A DNA stretch of 64,000 nt, taken from the NCBI GenBank assembly GCA_018806915.1, contig JAGKQI010000083.1:558001-622000 (forward strand). Reading direction: 5' to 3'. The translations under genes were made by a program, and so were the position numbers. The DNA is from Phytophthora colocasiae. Lineage: Eukaryota > Oomycota > Peronosporomycetes > Peronosporales > Peronosporaceae. Below are positions 41,854-51,418 of this stretch, in pieces. The notes below the pieces were generated by a model that saw only the letters and a program-made list of their open reading frames with translations, made no database searches and had not been told where the DNA came from. Position 1 is the stretch's first letter. Every line of letters starts with the position of its first letter.

Positions 41854-43761
41854 ATGGCGAAGACGTGGTGCAGTGAATCACATGCAGAGGGCTCTAGCTC
41901 CTTCCCTATAAAGAATGAGAGGTTCTCGTCTCATGACCAAGGAGGCAAGAAGTATACGATTCCATTGATCCCTTTGGAGCGCGTGTACGAAGGCTGTGTC
42001 GGTGGTTTTTTAGCTGAAAAGAGTCGCATCAATCTGCGCATTTCGTCCGACGGCTCATTACACGGTGAAGTCCGCCAGAAGCAGCAGAGCACAAAGGCAC
42101 GAGTTGTAGCCAATGGGAAGAAGCGCAAACGTCGAGTTATTGCTGACCATCCAGACGGGATTGTTATCGCCCATGTAGTAGGCAATGCACAAGTTGTACC
42201 GGTTGGGGAGACGATATTATCCATTTCATCAACTGTAGGTTCCTCAGCGACGGAGTATTGTTGTGCCTTTGAAATCACCAAGAGATTGAACCACGTGGAT
42301 CGACATACGCTCACATGCCATTTGCACGTCCCAACGGCTCCTGAAGCCGAAGCTATGGGCACTTGGAGGTTTTACTGTGCTTCGAACCGAGATTTACATC
42401 AACTGGATATGTCATCGTCGGCTTCTACTGCATCAACGAGTGACAATGGGTCAGTAACTGAAGAGAAGAGTGGAGAGGACCAAAAGATTTTCCAGTTGCA
42501 GCCAGTGCAAAGGTATCAACGTCAACAAGAAGCAGAGGAGGCTGAGAAAGAAGCTGCTTTGATGCAATCCAGACCCCCGTCACTACTGTATCCGTTACGG
42601 CCTGGGAAGTACGAGTTTAAAGGCTTTACGACGTATGACACACCGTCAGTTGCCGCTGCTGTGGTTCCAAGACAGAGAAATGGTCGACGAGGGCGTCCTC
42701 GACCAGTCATGACTACGAGTAAGGATGAATGTTTGGTCACCTTGCGCCTGTTACCCGATGGTACGCTGCTTGGGACTTCCCGTGAAGTCGTTCAGCCACA
42801 AGTTTGTCCGTTAAAAGGTCGCTGGCAAGCTAATCGAGTTGCATACGTCCTGGAATACCATGTACGCGAGGCTGTGGGGCATTTCCGGTACTCTGGAGCT
42901 GTAGTTATCGAAGATGGTGATACCAGTGCTACGAATGGTAAGAAAACCAAAGTCAAAAGTAGTCGCAATGGAAAAAGACGCGAGACACTCAGTGGGAAAT
43001 GGCACAATGTGGATGAGGGTCATGCTGAAGGTTATCAAGGTGGACGAGGGGAGTTTGAGCTGGAGCTTGTACGCGTGGATTTCTCGCCGATCACAGTCAA
43101 GACGGAGAAAGTTGAAAGCTCTTCAGTAAACGACGACAGCTCGTTGCATTCCATTGGTGTCAAGGAAGAGCAGACGCAGAATACCAGTCCAGACGAAGGA
43201 TATTTCACTGAGAACGCCATCGAGATAGAAAATGACGATGATGCGATCCGTCCGCTTACTTCAGGCGAGTACGAGCTGTCAGGCTGTGCTACTGATGCAG
43301 ATGGGTACGAGTACGCGTTCGATCTCCACCTCCAGCTACGACCAGGTGGACGATTGCTTGGCAAGTGCAAAGAGCGTATTTTCCACCAAGTTAGTCCAGT
43401 GTTTGGTGTTTGGGACCACAGGAGGATCAAGTATGGGCAACAATACGTCGTGAAGCATGAAGTGGGCATGTACACGTACGAAGGTTACATCAGCAGCGAT
43501 GGTGCAGTAGTACGTGGCAGTTGGAAAAATACGGACGAGGAGTCTGCACCAGCCCCAAGTGAGCACGGAACGTATGCGCTGATTGTAGTGAGCTCAAAGA
43601 GGCAGTGGAGTGTCTCCAGTCACAAGTTCTACCCTCCCCGATTCAAGCGTGGAGTACTGACGACGCTGTTGGCATCAGCTCGAACTCATACGTTGCCGGT
43701 GGCGCTTTGGACGCACGTTTTCGCGTTTTGCAACGAGAAGTGGTTCAGTCCGCAACTGTAA
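41854..43761 (+). CDS. Unrecognised beta-repeat protein, tandem copy 2
   Basis: 635 residues, single exon. Units like that of its neighbour are visible. The first is N-terminal (EGCVGGFLAEKSRINLRISS). The second is at about residues 245-380 (PLRPGKYEFKGFTTYD, LLPDGTLLGTSREV, CPLKGRWQANRVAYVLEYHV). The third is at about 465-570 (PLTSGEYELSGCATDADGYE, LRPGGRLLGKCKERIF, SPVFGVWDHRRIKYGQQYVV). The same helical C-terminus closes it (LWTHVFAFCNEKWFSPQL). It lies 131 bp downstream of copy 1. The spacer holds two copies of ATGTAGCCAT. Function unknown. Confidence 0.75.
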   Translation: MAKTWCSESHAEGSSSFPIKNERFSSHDQGGKKYTIPLIPLERVYEGCVGGFLAEKSRINLRISSDGSLHGEVRQKQQSTKARVVANGKKRKRRVIADHPDGIVIAHVVGNAQVVPVGETILSISSTVGSSATEYCCAFEITKRLNHVDRHTLTCHLHVPTAPEAEAMGTWRFYCASNRDLHQLDMSSSASTASTSDNGSVTEEKSGEDQKIFQLQPVQRYQRQQEAEEAEKEAALMQSRPPSLLYPLRPGKYEFKGFTTYDTPSVAAAVVPRQRNGRRGRPRPVMTTSKDECLVTLRLLPDGTLLGTSREVVQPQVCPLKGRWQANRVAYVLEYHVREAVGHFRYSGAVVIEDGDTSATNGKKTKVKSSRNGKRRETLSGKWHNVDEGHAEGYQGGRGEFELELVRVDFSPITVKTEKVESSSVNDDSSLHSIGVKEEQTQNTSPDEGYFTENAIEIENDDDAIRPLTSGEYELSGCATDADGYEYAFDLHLQLRPGGRLLGKCKERIFHQVSPVFGVWDHRRIKYGQQYVVKHEVGMYTYEGYISSDGAVVRGSWKNTDEESAPAPSEHGTYALIVVSSKRQWSVSSHKFYPPRFKRGVLTTLLASARTHTLPVALWTHVFAFCNEKWFSPQL

Positions 43762-43981
43762 AGAAAAATTGGTTAGATATACGAATTGTGCAGCGTTCTC
43801 TTGATGCAATTAGGTTTTCTCTCTGTCACGCAAAACTCGAGGTGAGGTGGAGCTGGCTGCTGCAGTCAGCATAAAATGTCTGCATCTGTGTCTCCTGTTT
43901 TCCTCTACACTTGTACGAACTTCTCAGCAGTCATTTCCTGTCTTTCACGTCACTCAGAAGCTCATTTGAGTATCAATCCGC

Positions 43982-44412
43982 TTAGCCCATGAAGTTGAAC
44001 ACCACGAGGAAGAGGATGATGTTGCAGAAGAGGTAGTCAGCGAACGCACGCTGTTCCGTACGACCATCAAAGCTGTTCTCCGGGTTAATCTGCATCCTTA
44101 GCGACACTACACACAGTAAAGAAAAATATAAAGTTACAATAACAATTTTCATAACGTTAGATGCAGTTGGCACGCACCTGCAAGCACGAAGACACCGACA
44201 GTGCACACGAAGCCAGCGAGGAACGAGTTGAACGGGAAGTTACCGACCAGCATGCAATAGATAAATTGGAGAATGCCCGTGGCCAGCACATAAGCCAGGA
44301 ACCCGTCAATAAGCTTGATCTTCTTGGGTGTGGTCTTGTCGTACTTGGCACAGAAATCCCCCAAAATGGAGCCAACGCCTGCGTCCGTCGTGGTCGCTGT
44401 CTTCTTGGCCAT
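43982..44412 (-). CDS. DAD1: Oligosaccharyltransferase subunit DAD1 (Ost2)
   Basis: Two exons, 44412-44178 and 44106-43982, give 119 residues, the usual DAD1 length. The junction yields FVLAVSLRMQINPEN. Three membrane helices are evident: LAYVLATGILQFIYCMLVG, FLAGFVCTVGVFVLA and LFCNIILFLVVFNFMG. ERAFADFLF of the family appears here as QRAFADYLF. DAD1 is an essential part of the ER complex that transfers glycans to asparagine. It is divergent to ETFA. Confidence 0.94.
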
Positions 44413-44893
44413 AGCTGCAACTGTATCTGGAAAGTGACTAAAGCGCAATAGAGGGCCACGCTGATAGAGGGTATTAGCAATAGAGGAAGAGACAATAGGG
44501 AGGCTATAACAAAGCGTTAACTTACCTGGTGGACTGTCAAAGATAAACAACTGATAGACGCGTGGAAGCGTAATCCTACTAAGTACGATTGTGATTTGGG
44601 GACTGAATATTTCGGACACAGAATTAAAACACTTCAACTTTGTGTAAATGTACACCAAACATAAATCTGGCCTTTTTGTGTCGATGCTGCTTGGCGAAGG
44701 ATTTCATCTTCTTTTCAACCAATCATCTTGTAAATCCTTTCCAAGTTGATCACATACCCTTCAACTTTAGGTCGGACACGTCGGGCCGAACCCCACGTTT
44801 CGTCTTAGGGCACGTGCTCCAAAGGTAGAATAGACCCCCCCCTCATTATAAGATCCCCCGCAAGTAGTTCAAAGCCCCCTCGTCCATTTAACC
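44413..44893. promoter_or_regulatory. Intergenic region between DAD1 and ETFA
   Basis: About 480 bp separate the two divergent starts, longer than for most pairs here. A run of C (GACCCCCCCCCTC) lies near 44835. No ORF is convincing. Confidence 0.4.
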
Positions 44894-46026
44894 ATGCTTG
44901 CTCGTCAGGTAGGAATCTATAAACCTTCCTCTCATGATATATCCTTTATCTTATCCAGCTCAATCTCCGCTATCCAACGAGCTCTCATAACGTAAGATCC
45001 GATCTGTATAACCTCAACTATTAACCTTTATGTGTCATATTTAACCTGTAGATCATCCGCCGTGTCGCGACGACTTCACGCAGCTCCTCCATGTCCACTC
45101 TAGTGGTGGCGGAGCACAACCAGTCGCAGATCTCTGGCGCTACATTGGCTACAGTCACAGCCGCTTCTCAGATCGGGGGAGACATCACTCTTCTGATTCT
45201 GGGCAGTCAGGCTGGTCCTGCTGCTGAGGCTGCAGCTAAAGTTGCTGGAGTGAAGAACGTGCTACACGCTGCTGATGCTAAGTACGACCACTATGTGGCT
45301 GAGGAAGTGGCGGAGCTGCTAGTTGCCACCCAAAAGGCTGGAGACTACTCGCACGTGTTGGCTCCCAGCTCCAACGCCAGCAAGAACTACCTGCCCCGAG
45401 CTGGAGCGAAGCTGGATGTGGCTCCTATCTCGGACATCCTGGCTGTGGGTGACAAGGACACGTTCTTCCGTCCTACGTACGCTGGAAATGCCATCGCTCA
45501 GGTCAAGTCCAAGGACGCTGTGAAGCTCATTACGGTGCGACCTACTGGCTTCGAGAAGGCTGCTGCTGAAGGTGGTAGCGCCTCGGTGAGTGCTGCTCCT
45601 GAAGCTCCGACTGTGGGCAAGACCAGCTTCGTGTCGGAGGAAGTGAGCAAGTCGGAGCGTCCGGATCTGGCGTCGGCTCGTGTCGTCATCTCTGGTGGTC
45701 GTGGCTTGAAGAGCGGAGAGAACTTTGAGATGCTCTACAAGTTGGCGGACAAGCTGGGCGGTGCTGTCGGTGCTTCCCGTGCTGCGGTGGACGCTGGATT
45801 CGTACCTAACGAGCTGCAGGTCGGACAGACCGGAAAGGTGGTGGCTCCGGAACTGTACGTGGCTGCTGGTATCTCCGGTGCTATCCAGCATTTGGCTGGT
45901 ATGAAGGACAGCAAGACCATTGTGGCCATTAACAAGGACGAGGAAGCTCCGATCTTCCAGGTGGCGGATTACGGACTTGTGGACGACCTCTTCAACGCTG
46001 TTCCCGAGCTCACGGAGAAGATCTAA
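44894..46026 (+). CDS. ETFA: Electron transfer flavoprotein alpha subunit
   Basis: Two exons, 44894-44908 and 45052-46026, give 329 residues. The first coding exon is only 15 nt (MLARQ). The spliced N-terminus [19 protein letters not shown] is a mitochondrial presequence. The C-terminal FAD domain shows [36 protein letters not shown] and [23 protein letters not shown] carries electrons from acyl-CoA dehydrogenases to ETF-ubiquinone oxidoreductase. The start before the intron is needed for a plausible presequence. Confidence 0.94.
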
Positions 46027-46148
46027 AGCAAGTTTTAGCCAAGTGAAGCAAGCTGAACCGAGAAATACGACCGCAATTGTGAGTGCTATTCGTCTTTGTT
46101 AGCGCTGCCTTTTGTTCTCGCTTGCTGTTTGTTGTTGTAGGCTTCAAT

Positions 46149-46730
46149 TCATGCCGGTTGCGCCGTGACAATAGGAACAGGAGTCGCTCCAGCTCTCGGC
46201 GTGCCTTGTTGGGCGTATGATCCACCTTCCTGTCGTCTTTGGCGCTGGTCTTCCTCCTCTCGCTTCCCGATCATCACACTGGCCAAGAACGCGAACGTGG
46301 AGAGGAATGACGCTGCTACGGCCAGGTACACGCTCCCACAGCGCACAAAGCGGCCGTACTTCCAATGACAATGGATAGTAACGCCGGACAAGAGCAGGAT
46401 CAACGTCGCAGTCGCAAGACACGCGAAGAGAACGATATCCATCATCTTCTCGCAGTAGTTCACTGGGTGCACGCACAGTCGAAGCCACTCGATGAACACG
46501 AGGAAGGCGAGCGCGTACAAGAAGGCCATGAAGTTCATGATCCGCGCGAAATTCATGACGCCACTGCTTACGACCACCGCGACAGTTTGACCGCCTGCAG
46601 TGTTCTGGTACGAGACACCAGCAGTACGAAGCGCAATGTAAGCAACCAACGAGGCGGCGAACTGGATGAACCGGAGGAAAACACGCATCCAAAAGAGGCA
46701 GAAGCGGTTGGAACATGATCTCTCCGCCAT
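46149..46730 (-). CDS. Four-helix membrane protein (MARVEL-like), cluster member 1
   Basis: 193 residues from MAERSC (an upstream ATG at 46754 adds eight). Four hydrophobic helices: FLRFIQFAASLVAYIALRTA, the NFARIMNFMAFLYALAFLVF segment, IVLFACLATATLILLLSG and YLAVAASFLSTFAFLASVM. The short outside loop between helices 3 and 4 has a His/Cys pair (HCHWKYGRFVRCGS). The tail is charged and ends with TP motifs (GTPRAGATP). It is the most diverged of the five relatives here. Function unknown. Confidence 0.72.
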   Translation of the reverse strand: MAERSCSNRFCLFWMRVFLRFIQFAASLVAYIALRTAGVSYQNTAGGQTVAVVVSSGVMNFARIMNFMAFLYALAFLVFIEWLRLCVHPVNYCEKMMDIVLFACLATATLILLLSGVTIHCHWKYGRFVRCGSVYLAVAASFLSTFAFLASVMIGKREEEDQRQRRQEGGSYAQQGTPRAGATPVPIVTAQPA

Positions 46731-46900
46731 GTTTGCCGTACAACAAGTTCTCAAGAATGAAAGAAAGACAACAAGAGACTGTCGGACTTTTATGAAGAAA
46801 ACTCGATGAAAACTGCAGTAAGTTGGTAGGAAAGCTCTCTCATATTGCTTCGAAATGTGTCAAACCACTAACATTAACCTCCTTTCCGAAATTCAGCTAC

Positions 46901-47482
46901 TTAGACACGGTTGGATGCATCTTTCGGCGTCGAAGCTCCCGTTGGAGTGGACTCAGCATGATACCCAGCATTTGGATGGTCGTGACCAGCGTTGCCTTCG
47001 GAATCACTGTGCTCCGTGTTACCCTCCAAGAAACTCTCACAACAATCAACCAGAAACGTGACGAAGTATGAGAACGACGCCAGGAACGTGAATACCACAG
47101 CGGTTTTCAACTGGCTGCAGCGCAGCATGTAGCCGTACACGGAGCAATTGGCCACGTAGTCCGACACGACCAGGACGATCCCAGCCACAACCAACATGGC
47201 TGCTAAGATCAAATCGATGAGTTGCTCGATCACACGAGGTGCTGGACGTGGGAAGAACCGCATGAGTTCCACGAGCAGCAAGAAGAACAACCCCACCAGC
47301 ATTCCGGTGTAGGTCGCAAGTGTCGTGTACGTAGCTGCTCTACTTCCCAACATACTCGAGTATCCGTAGTACGAAGACCCCACGAAAGCTCTGGACAGGG
47401 TTGCCAGTGCAATCAGAGGCAACACGAAGTCGAAGAAGCGGAGAAGCGCTCGAGACCAACGCAGCGTATCCCCTCGAGCCAT
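46901..47482 (-). CDS. Four-helix membrane protein (MARVEL-like), cluster member 2
   Basis: 193 residues from MARGDTLRW; the frame is open to 47602. Four helices; helix 2 lies in YTGMLVGLFFLLLVELMRFF, helix 3 in LILAAMLVVAGIVLVVSDYV. The loop NCSVYGYMLRCSQLKTAVVF carries two cysteines and leads into helix 4. SDYVxxC and the LKTAVxFTFLA run are shared with members 3 and 4. The tail has STPTGASTP, proline-directed sites also seen in its relatives. Confidence 0.75.
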   Translation of the reverse strand: MARGDTLRWSRALLRFFDFVLPLIALATLSRAFVGSSYYGYSSMLGSRAATYTTLATYTGMLVGLFFLLLVELMRFFPRPAPRVIEQLIDLILAAMLVVAGIVLVVSDYVANCSVYGYMLRCSQLKTAVVFTFLASFSYFVTFLVDCCESFLEGNTEHSDSEGNAGHDHPNAGYHAESTPTGASTPKDASNRV

Positions 47483-47636
47483 TTTTTCCCGTTGATCTTT
47501 TGGTTTCCAGTGATTTTCGAGAATGAACATCGAGGAGCTGTCGAAGTACTTGGGAAAAGGATCCGGGACAGGGTATGGCGCCCATTGTGCAAGGTACGAC
47601 AAGAATCTAACTGGAATATGGAGATTTTTATTGAAT

Positions 47637-48038
47637 TCATACTAAACCAACGACTGGAAGTGGAGTTATCACTGCTGGAGGAGGAGAGAAGACATCTTCA
47701 AGTGGAGACACGAGGCTGGTGAGTATCACGGGGGACTTGGGTATGCTGTCACCGAGCGTCAAGCTACTTGTAAAGGATTTCACAGACATCCAGGACTCTT
47801 CACGAATGGGGGAAAGTGTGTGTGTCTTGGAAACTGGTGTGGGTCTTGCCAAGTGGTAAGACGTTAAGAACTCGATGGTGTTTTCTGACGGAAGATTGGT
47901 GATTCCCACTAAAGTGATAGAAGGAGGTTGGACTGGGCGTGTTCGAGGGAGAAACTTGTTGTAGTACTTGACTGCAAGTATGAAAAGTAGCAACGCCAAT
48001 GCACAGACGATGATCATTATCAACGTACTGGTCAGCAT
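47637..48038 (-). CDS. Single-pass membrane protein, paralogue a
   Basis: 133 residues from MLTSTLI; an earlier ATG at 48095 would add 19. One N-terminal helix (LIMIIVCALALLLFILAVKY) is followed by a basic stop (YYNKFLPRTRP) and a Ser/Pro-rich tail. The tail shares blocks with the next gene: RPTPVSKTHTLSP and PVILTSLVSPLEDVFSPPP. No known domain. It sits between members of the four-helix family, in the same orientation. Confidence 0.6.
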   Translation of the reverse strand: MLTSTLIMIIVCALALLLFILAVKYYNKFLPRTRPVQPPSITLVGITNLPSENTIEFLTSYHLARPTPVSKTHTLSPIREESWMSVKSFTSSLTLGDSIPKSPVILTSLVSPLEDVFSPPPAVITPLPVVGLV

Positions 48039-48349
48039 TGTCGTTCCTGTTCTCGACGGTTGAAGCGAAAGTGACGATTGGGACTCAGATATCAAGAGCT
48101 CTGATAGCGAGTGAAACTGGACTGACTATCCTTGGTGTGGCTTGCTCTGGGTTGCTTGATTCTGGACGGACGCGAGTCGTTATCTTCTCGTGAAGGCAGA
48201 AACTATTCCGGCATAGAGCAGATCTTGTCCACAGCTCTTCATCACTTCCACGTGTTGAGCCCAAGCTTGAAGTTGATGAAGTTGACTAGAGAACAGCTAG
48301 AGAGCTAAGGGCCGACAATGCAACAAGAGAATTTAACAAAGTTGTAGCT

Positions 48350-48730
48350 TTATAAACGTACGAACGTGTCTGGCACTACTAGTGGGGAGTGTTGTAGTCG
48401 TTCCTGACCTTGTTGAAGTCGTTTCGGAGGACTACAGACCGTTTTTATCGGAGAAATCAAGCTGGTCATGACTCGTGGTGACTGTGGTGGTCTTGCAGCT
48501 TTGGGCGTGTCGTCACCGAATGGCGACAACGTCTTTGAGTCCGGTGTTGGCCACGTCATGTGATACGGCTCTGGTGACAACATCACGCCACTTTCAATCT
48601 CGAAATCGATCTTATCTTGACTCCAGAATGAGTGGAAAGCCCTGGGAAGGAACTTGAACAGTAGAGCGAGAATTATAACAAAGGCGATGGGGATACAGAT
48701 AGCGAGCACGAGTTTAACTTCGATGGACAT
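48350..48730 (-). CDS. Single-pass membrane protein, paralogue b
   Basis: 126 residues. One N-terminal helix (LVLAICIPIAFVIILALLF) is followed by KFLPRAF and a Ser/Pro-rich tail. WPTPDSKTLSPFGDDTP and PRVMTSLISPIKTVCSPP align with the blocks in the gene at 47637-48038, so the two are paralogues. The repeated S/T-P sites suggest phosphorylation. Function unknown. Confidence 0.6.
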   Translation of the reverse strand: MSIEVKLVLAICIPIAFVIILALLFKFLPRAFHSFWSQDKIDFEIESGVMLSPEPYHMTWPTPDSKTLSPFGDDTPKAARPPQSPRVMTSLISPIKTVCSPPKRLQQGQERLQHSPLVVPDTFVRL

Positions 48731-48925
48731 CTCTGCACTTGATCGCTACAGCCTAAAAGCTGGAATGAATCGTTAACTGCTCCATAGAAATCACCATCTC
48801 TTTGTCTGAACGCTTGGCATTTAGATGAAAGCATCCTAGTGTTTTACGGTGAGGAAAGACTGCATGTATTGAGTATTACGCATGGGAAATGGACTGTCCT
48901 CGGAAGTTGTTTGGCTCTTAAAGGC

Positions 48926-49453
48926 TTACACCTTGGCACCAGGAGAGTTGAGGCCTTGAACTGGAGACAGCGCGTCTGTCGGCGTCACTTCGAGGTGGTA
49001 TTGTTGCGGCACTTCACTTGGGCCGGACGCGGTTTGGTTCGTCGTCATGAACGATAGACCAAGTGACGCTAAGAAGCAGAACATGGCGAGGAATGTGAAG
49101 GCCACTGCAGTCTTGAGGTTGTGGCAATGCCACACGAGATCGCAGTACTTGACGTAGTCGGAGGAAGCCAAGCAAATGCCACCAATAAGCAGCACAAAGG
49201 CCAAAACTCCGTCGATGCCTTGTTCAACTCGAGTCGACAAGCGTGTGCAGTAGTTGAAGATCTCAACGGCCAGAACGAACCACAGTGCGTACAACATGCC
49301 GGTGTAGTTTATTAGCAGCACAAAGTTGGACGTGTGGAAGGTGATACCTCCTGCTGCATCAAAGGACATGGCCAATAGACAACAGAGAAATTGGGCAGCT
49401 CGAAGACCCACATTGACTCTGGACAACATTGTTGGGGTGAGAAGAGCGATCAT
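48926..49453 (-). CDS. Four-helix membrane protein (MARVEL-like), cluster member 3
   Basis: 175 residues. Helix 1 RAAQFLCCLLAMSFDAAGG; helix 2 FVLLINYTGMLYALWFVLAV then EIF; helix 3 VLAFVLLIGGICLASSDYV; a loop with KYCDLVWHCHNLK; helix 4 AVAFTFLAMFCFLASLGLSF. The tail ends TPTDALSPVQG and PGAKV. It is closest to the gene at 50861-51418, which shares nearly all of these blocks. The pattern resembles MARVEL/CASP-like tetraspan proteins, but assignment is by topology only. Confidence 0.8.
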   Translation of the reverse strand: MIALLTPTMLSRVNVGLRAAQFLCCLLAMSFDAAGGITFHTSNFVLLINYTGMLYALWFVLAVEIFNYCTRLSTRVEQGIDGVLAFVLLIGGICLASSDYVKYCDLVWHCHNLKTAVAFTFLAMFCFLASLGLSFMTTNQTASGPSEVPQQYHLEVTPTDALSPVQGLNSPGAKV

Positions 49454-50860
49454 TGTAGTAGTTCTTGGGGTTTCGAGCGAAAAACACGAATGAATAGACG
49501 TTAGAGAATGCGATGCGGTGCCAGTACCAGCATGAGATTAAGGCATGGGTGCACAAGCTTAACTCTAGCAAGTACATCTGGCCACTGGTACGGGATTTTT
49601 CTCGAAAAGTGAAGCTCCAACGTAAAGCACATGTTGTCGTTGCAGTTCGTGCTTGCCGATTTGCACGAAACGTGGAAGCTAGCGCCGTTCTCGCTGCAGA
49701 AGCGTGGAAATGCCATGCCAGGCGGAGATGCTGAACTCTTCGTTTCATGCTCGTACCGGTGAAATCTAACTGACAATCGACAAAGCCTTTGAACCCTGGT
49801 GAAGAAGAGCATACTACGAGCTACGTCAACCAGAGGTCGCAAGCTGGAAATTTCGGATGCCCGTGCCCGTCTGTACGATTCTCAGCAGACTTTCGGACGT
49901 CCATGACCGCCCGAGATTCTCGTTCGGATATCCGCAACCGCCCGAGAAAAAATACGGATGATTGTAGTTTAAACCGCGCAGTATAGCTCATTCAGCATTA
50001 TATTTTTATTAGTCTGTCACTAGTTTGAACAAGCCACTAGAACATCGTCTAGAATATACTGGTTGAGCGTAGTTCGTTTTTTACCAAACACATTTCCAGT
50101 TCCCTTCTTACTCTGAAAAGCAAACATTCGATAGCATCCTCTACACGCAACGAAAGTCGTCTCCATAGCCTCAAACCGAGCCCCTGAATTCTTCTCCACA
50201 ACGTAGGAAAAGAAATCCCAACACTTAGACCTAGTGCTAGATGAATCTGCCAGCAACGACAACACCAGTTATTTATTTTGCGACGTCAACTCGCGTGTGA
50301 TCGCCTCTTTAATCGCAGTCAATGATGTGAGAGCACGAATGGAGTGTAGTTGCTGAGATTGATAAGGCAACGACGTCTCGTCGGACAGACTGGAATTTGT
50401 AGTGCTTGCGCCGCCATCAGTTCGTGAAGAACGATGTGTGCACATTACGAAGGAGTCCATGACCGTACGACGGCAGCGAGGGTAGTGAAACCCACGAGTG
50501 AAAGACGGCAGCGGGGGGGGGTTTTCGAATGCCAATAGAAAACGCCCAAAGTATTCGGACGTCTGTGACTGTCCGTTGATTTATTTCGGATGTCTGCAAC
50601 CGCCCAAAGTATTTTGGATCATCCGTTCGGATATCCGTGGATACCCGCGGTCGCGGGTACACGGTTAGAAAGCGGTCTCGGGTAACTGTTTGCGACAACG
50701 TTTGCAAGGCAAGTTGAAGTTGCTGATGTTGAAGTCATCTCGTCTCAGTGGATTCAGACGCAACCATAAGAGTAATAACTAACTTTCCCTTTGCATTTAC
50801 GTGGAACTTAAGAAAAAGCCGGAGACAATTCATCTCCGGTCTTCCTATGAATCAGACTTT
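49454..50860. other. Spacer with hAT-like remnant
   Basis: About 1.4 kb. It holds subterminal-repeat-like sequence at both sides (CGGATATCCG with AACCGCCC near 49925, and CGGATATCCG with ACCCGCGG near 50635). Between them is a BED-type zinc finger fragment, listed separately. Clear terminal inverted repeats and a target duplication were not found. Confidence 0.45.
50020..50265 (-). pseudogene. BED zinc-finger fragment, probable hAT transposase remnant
   Basis: An 81-codon frame with RSKCWDFFSYVVEKN, then VACRGCYRMFAFQSKKGTGN and TTLNQYI. The WxxF, CxxC and following T-L spacing fit a BED finger, as found at the start of hAT transposases, but the final histidines are not clear. The catalytic part is absent. 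Confidence 0.45.
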
Positions 50861-51418
50861 TTAAACCTTAGCTGCAGGTCCGTCACCGTGGTTGCCAATG
50901 GGCGAGAGCGCGCCAGTAGTGGGCGTTGCGTTCTGGTGGTAGGGCACTGGATCCTCCAGCTGTACATCACCCGGACCTTGTGGCGAGCCAGCAGGAGCTA
51001 CAAACGTTAAACCCAACGACACCAGGAAGAAGAACATGGCGATGAAGTCGAAGGCCGTAGCGGCACGAAGGTTGTGGCAGTGCCAGCCGTAGCCACAGTG
51101 CTTCGTAGGGTCCGAGGCAGCTAGACAGATACCAGCAATGAGCAGCACCAGAGACAGCAACGCGTCGATTCCTTGTTCCAGACGAAGCGCTGGGCGGTTG
51201 GCCAGGTGGAAGATCTCTACGGCCACAATGTACCACAGAGTGTAGAGCATGCCCGTGTAGCCCATGAGCAGCACAAAAGTGCTCGAGTGGTTAGAGCCAC
51301 CGCCGTAGAAACCAGCAGCCGCGAAGGACATGGCCAAGAGACTGCAGAAGAACTGCACGCCACGCAGTCCCAGGCGGAGATACGCCACATTCGTCGGTGA
51401 AGTAGCGCCAATGGGCAT
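50861..51418 (-). CDS. Four-helix membrane protein (MARVEL-like), cluster member 4
   Basis: 185 residues. Helix 1 GVQFFCSLLAMSFAAAGF; helix 2 FVLLMGYTGMLYTLWYIVAV; helix 3 LLSLVLLIAGICLAASDPT; loop KHCGYGWHCHNLRAATAF; helix 4 FIAMFFFLVSLGLTFVA. An NHSS site in the first loop could be glycosylated. The tail TPTTGALSPIG...PAAKV matches member 3, so these two are recent duplicates separated by the hAT-like remnant. Confidence 0.82.
   Translation of the reverse strand: MPIGATSPTNVAYLRLGLRGVQFFCSLLAMSFAAAGFYGGGSNHSSTFVLLMGYTGMLYTLWYIVAVEIFHLANRPALRLEQGIDALLSLVLLIAGICLAASDPTKHCGYGWHCHNLRAATAFDFIAMFFFLVSLGLTFVAPAGSPQGPGDVQLEDPVPYHQNATPTTGALSPIGNHGDGPAAKV

Noticed and set aside
45319..45891. Long antisense frame inside ETFA
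   Set aside because: Composition is that of a shadow of a biased coding frame; it matches no family and ETFA is certain.
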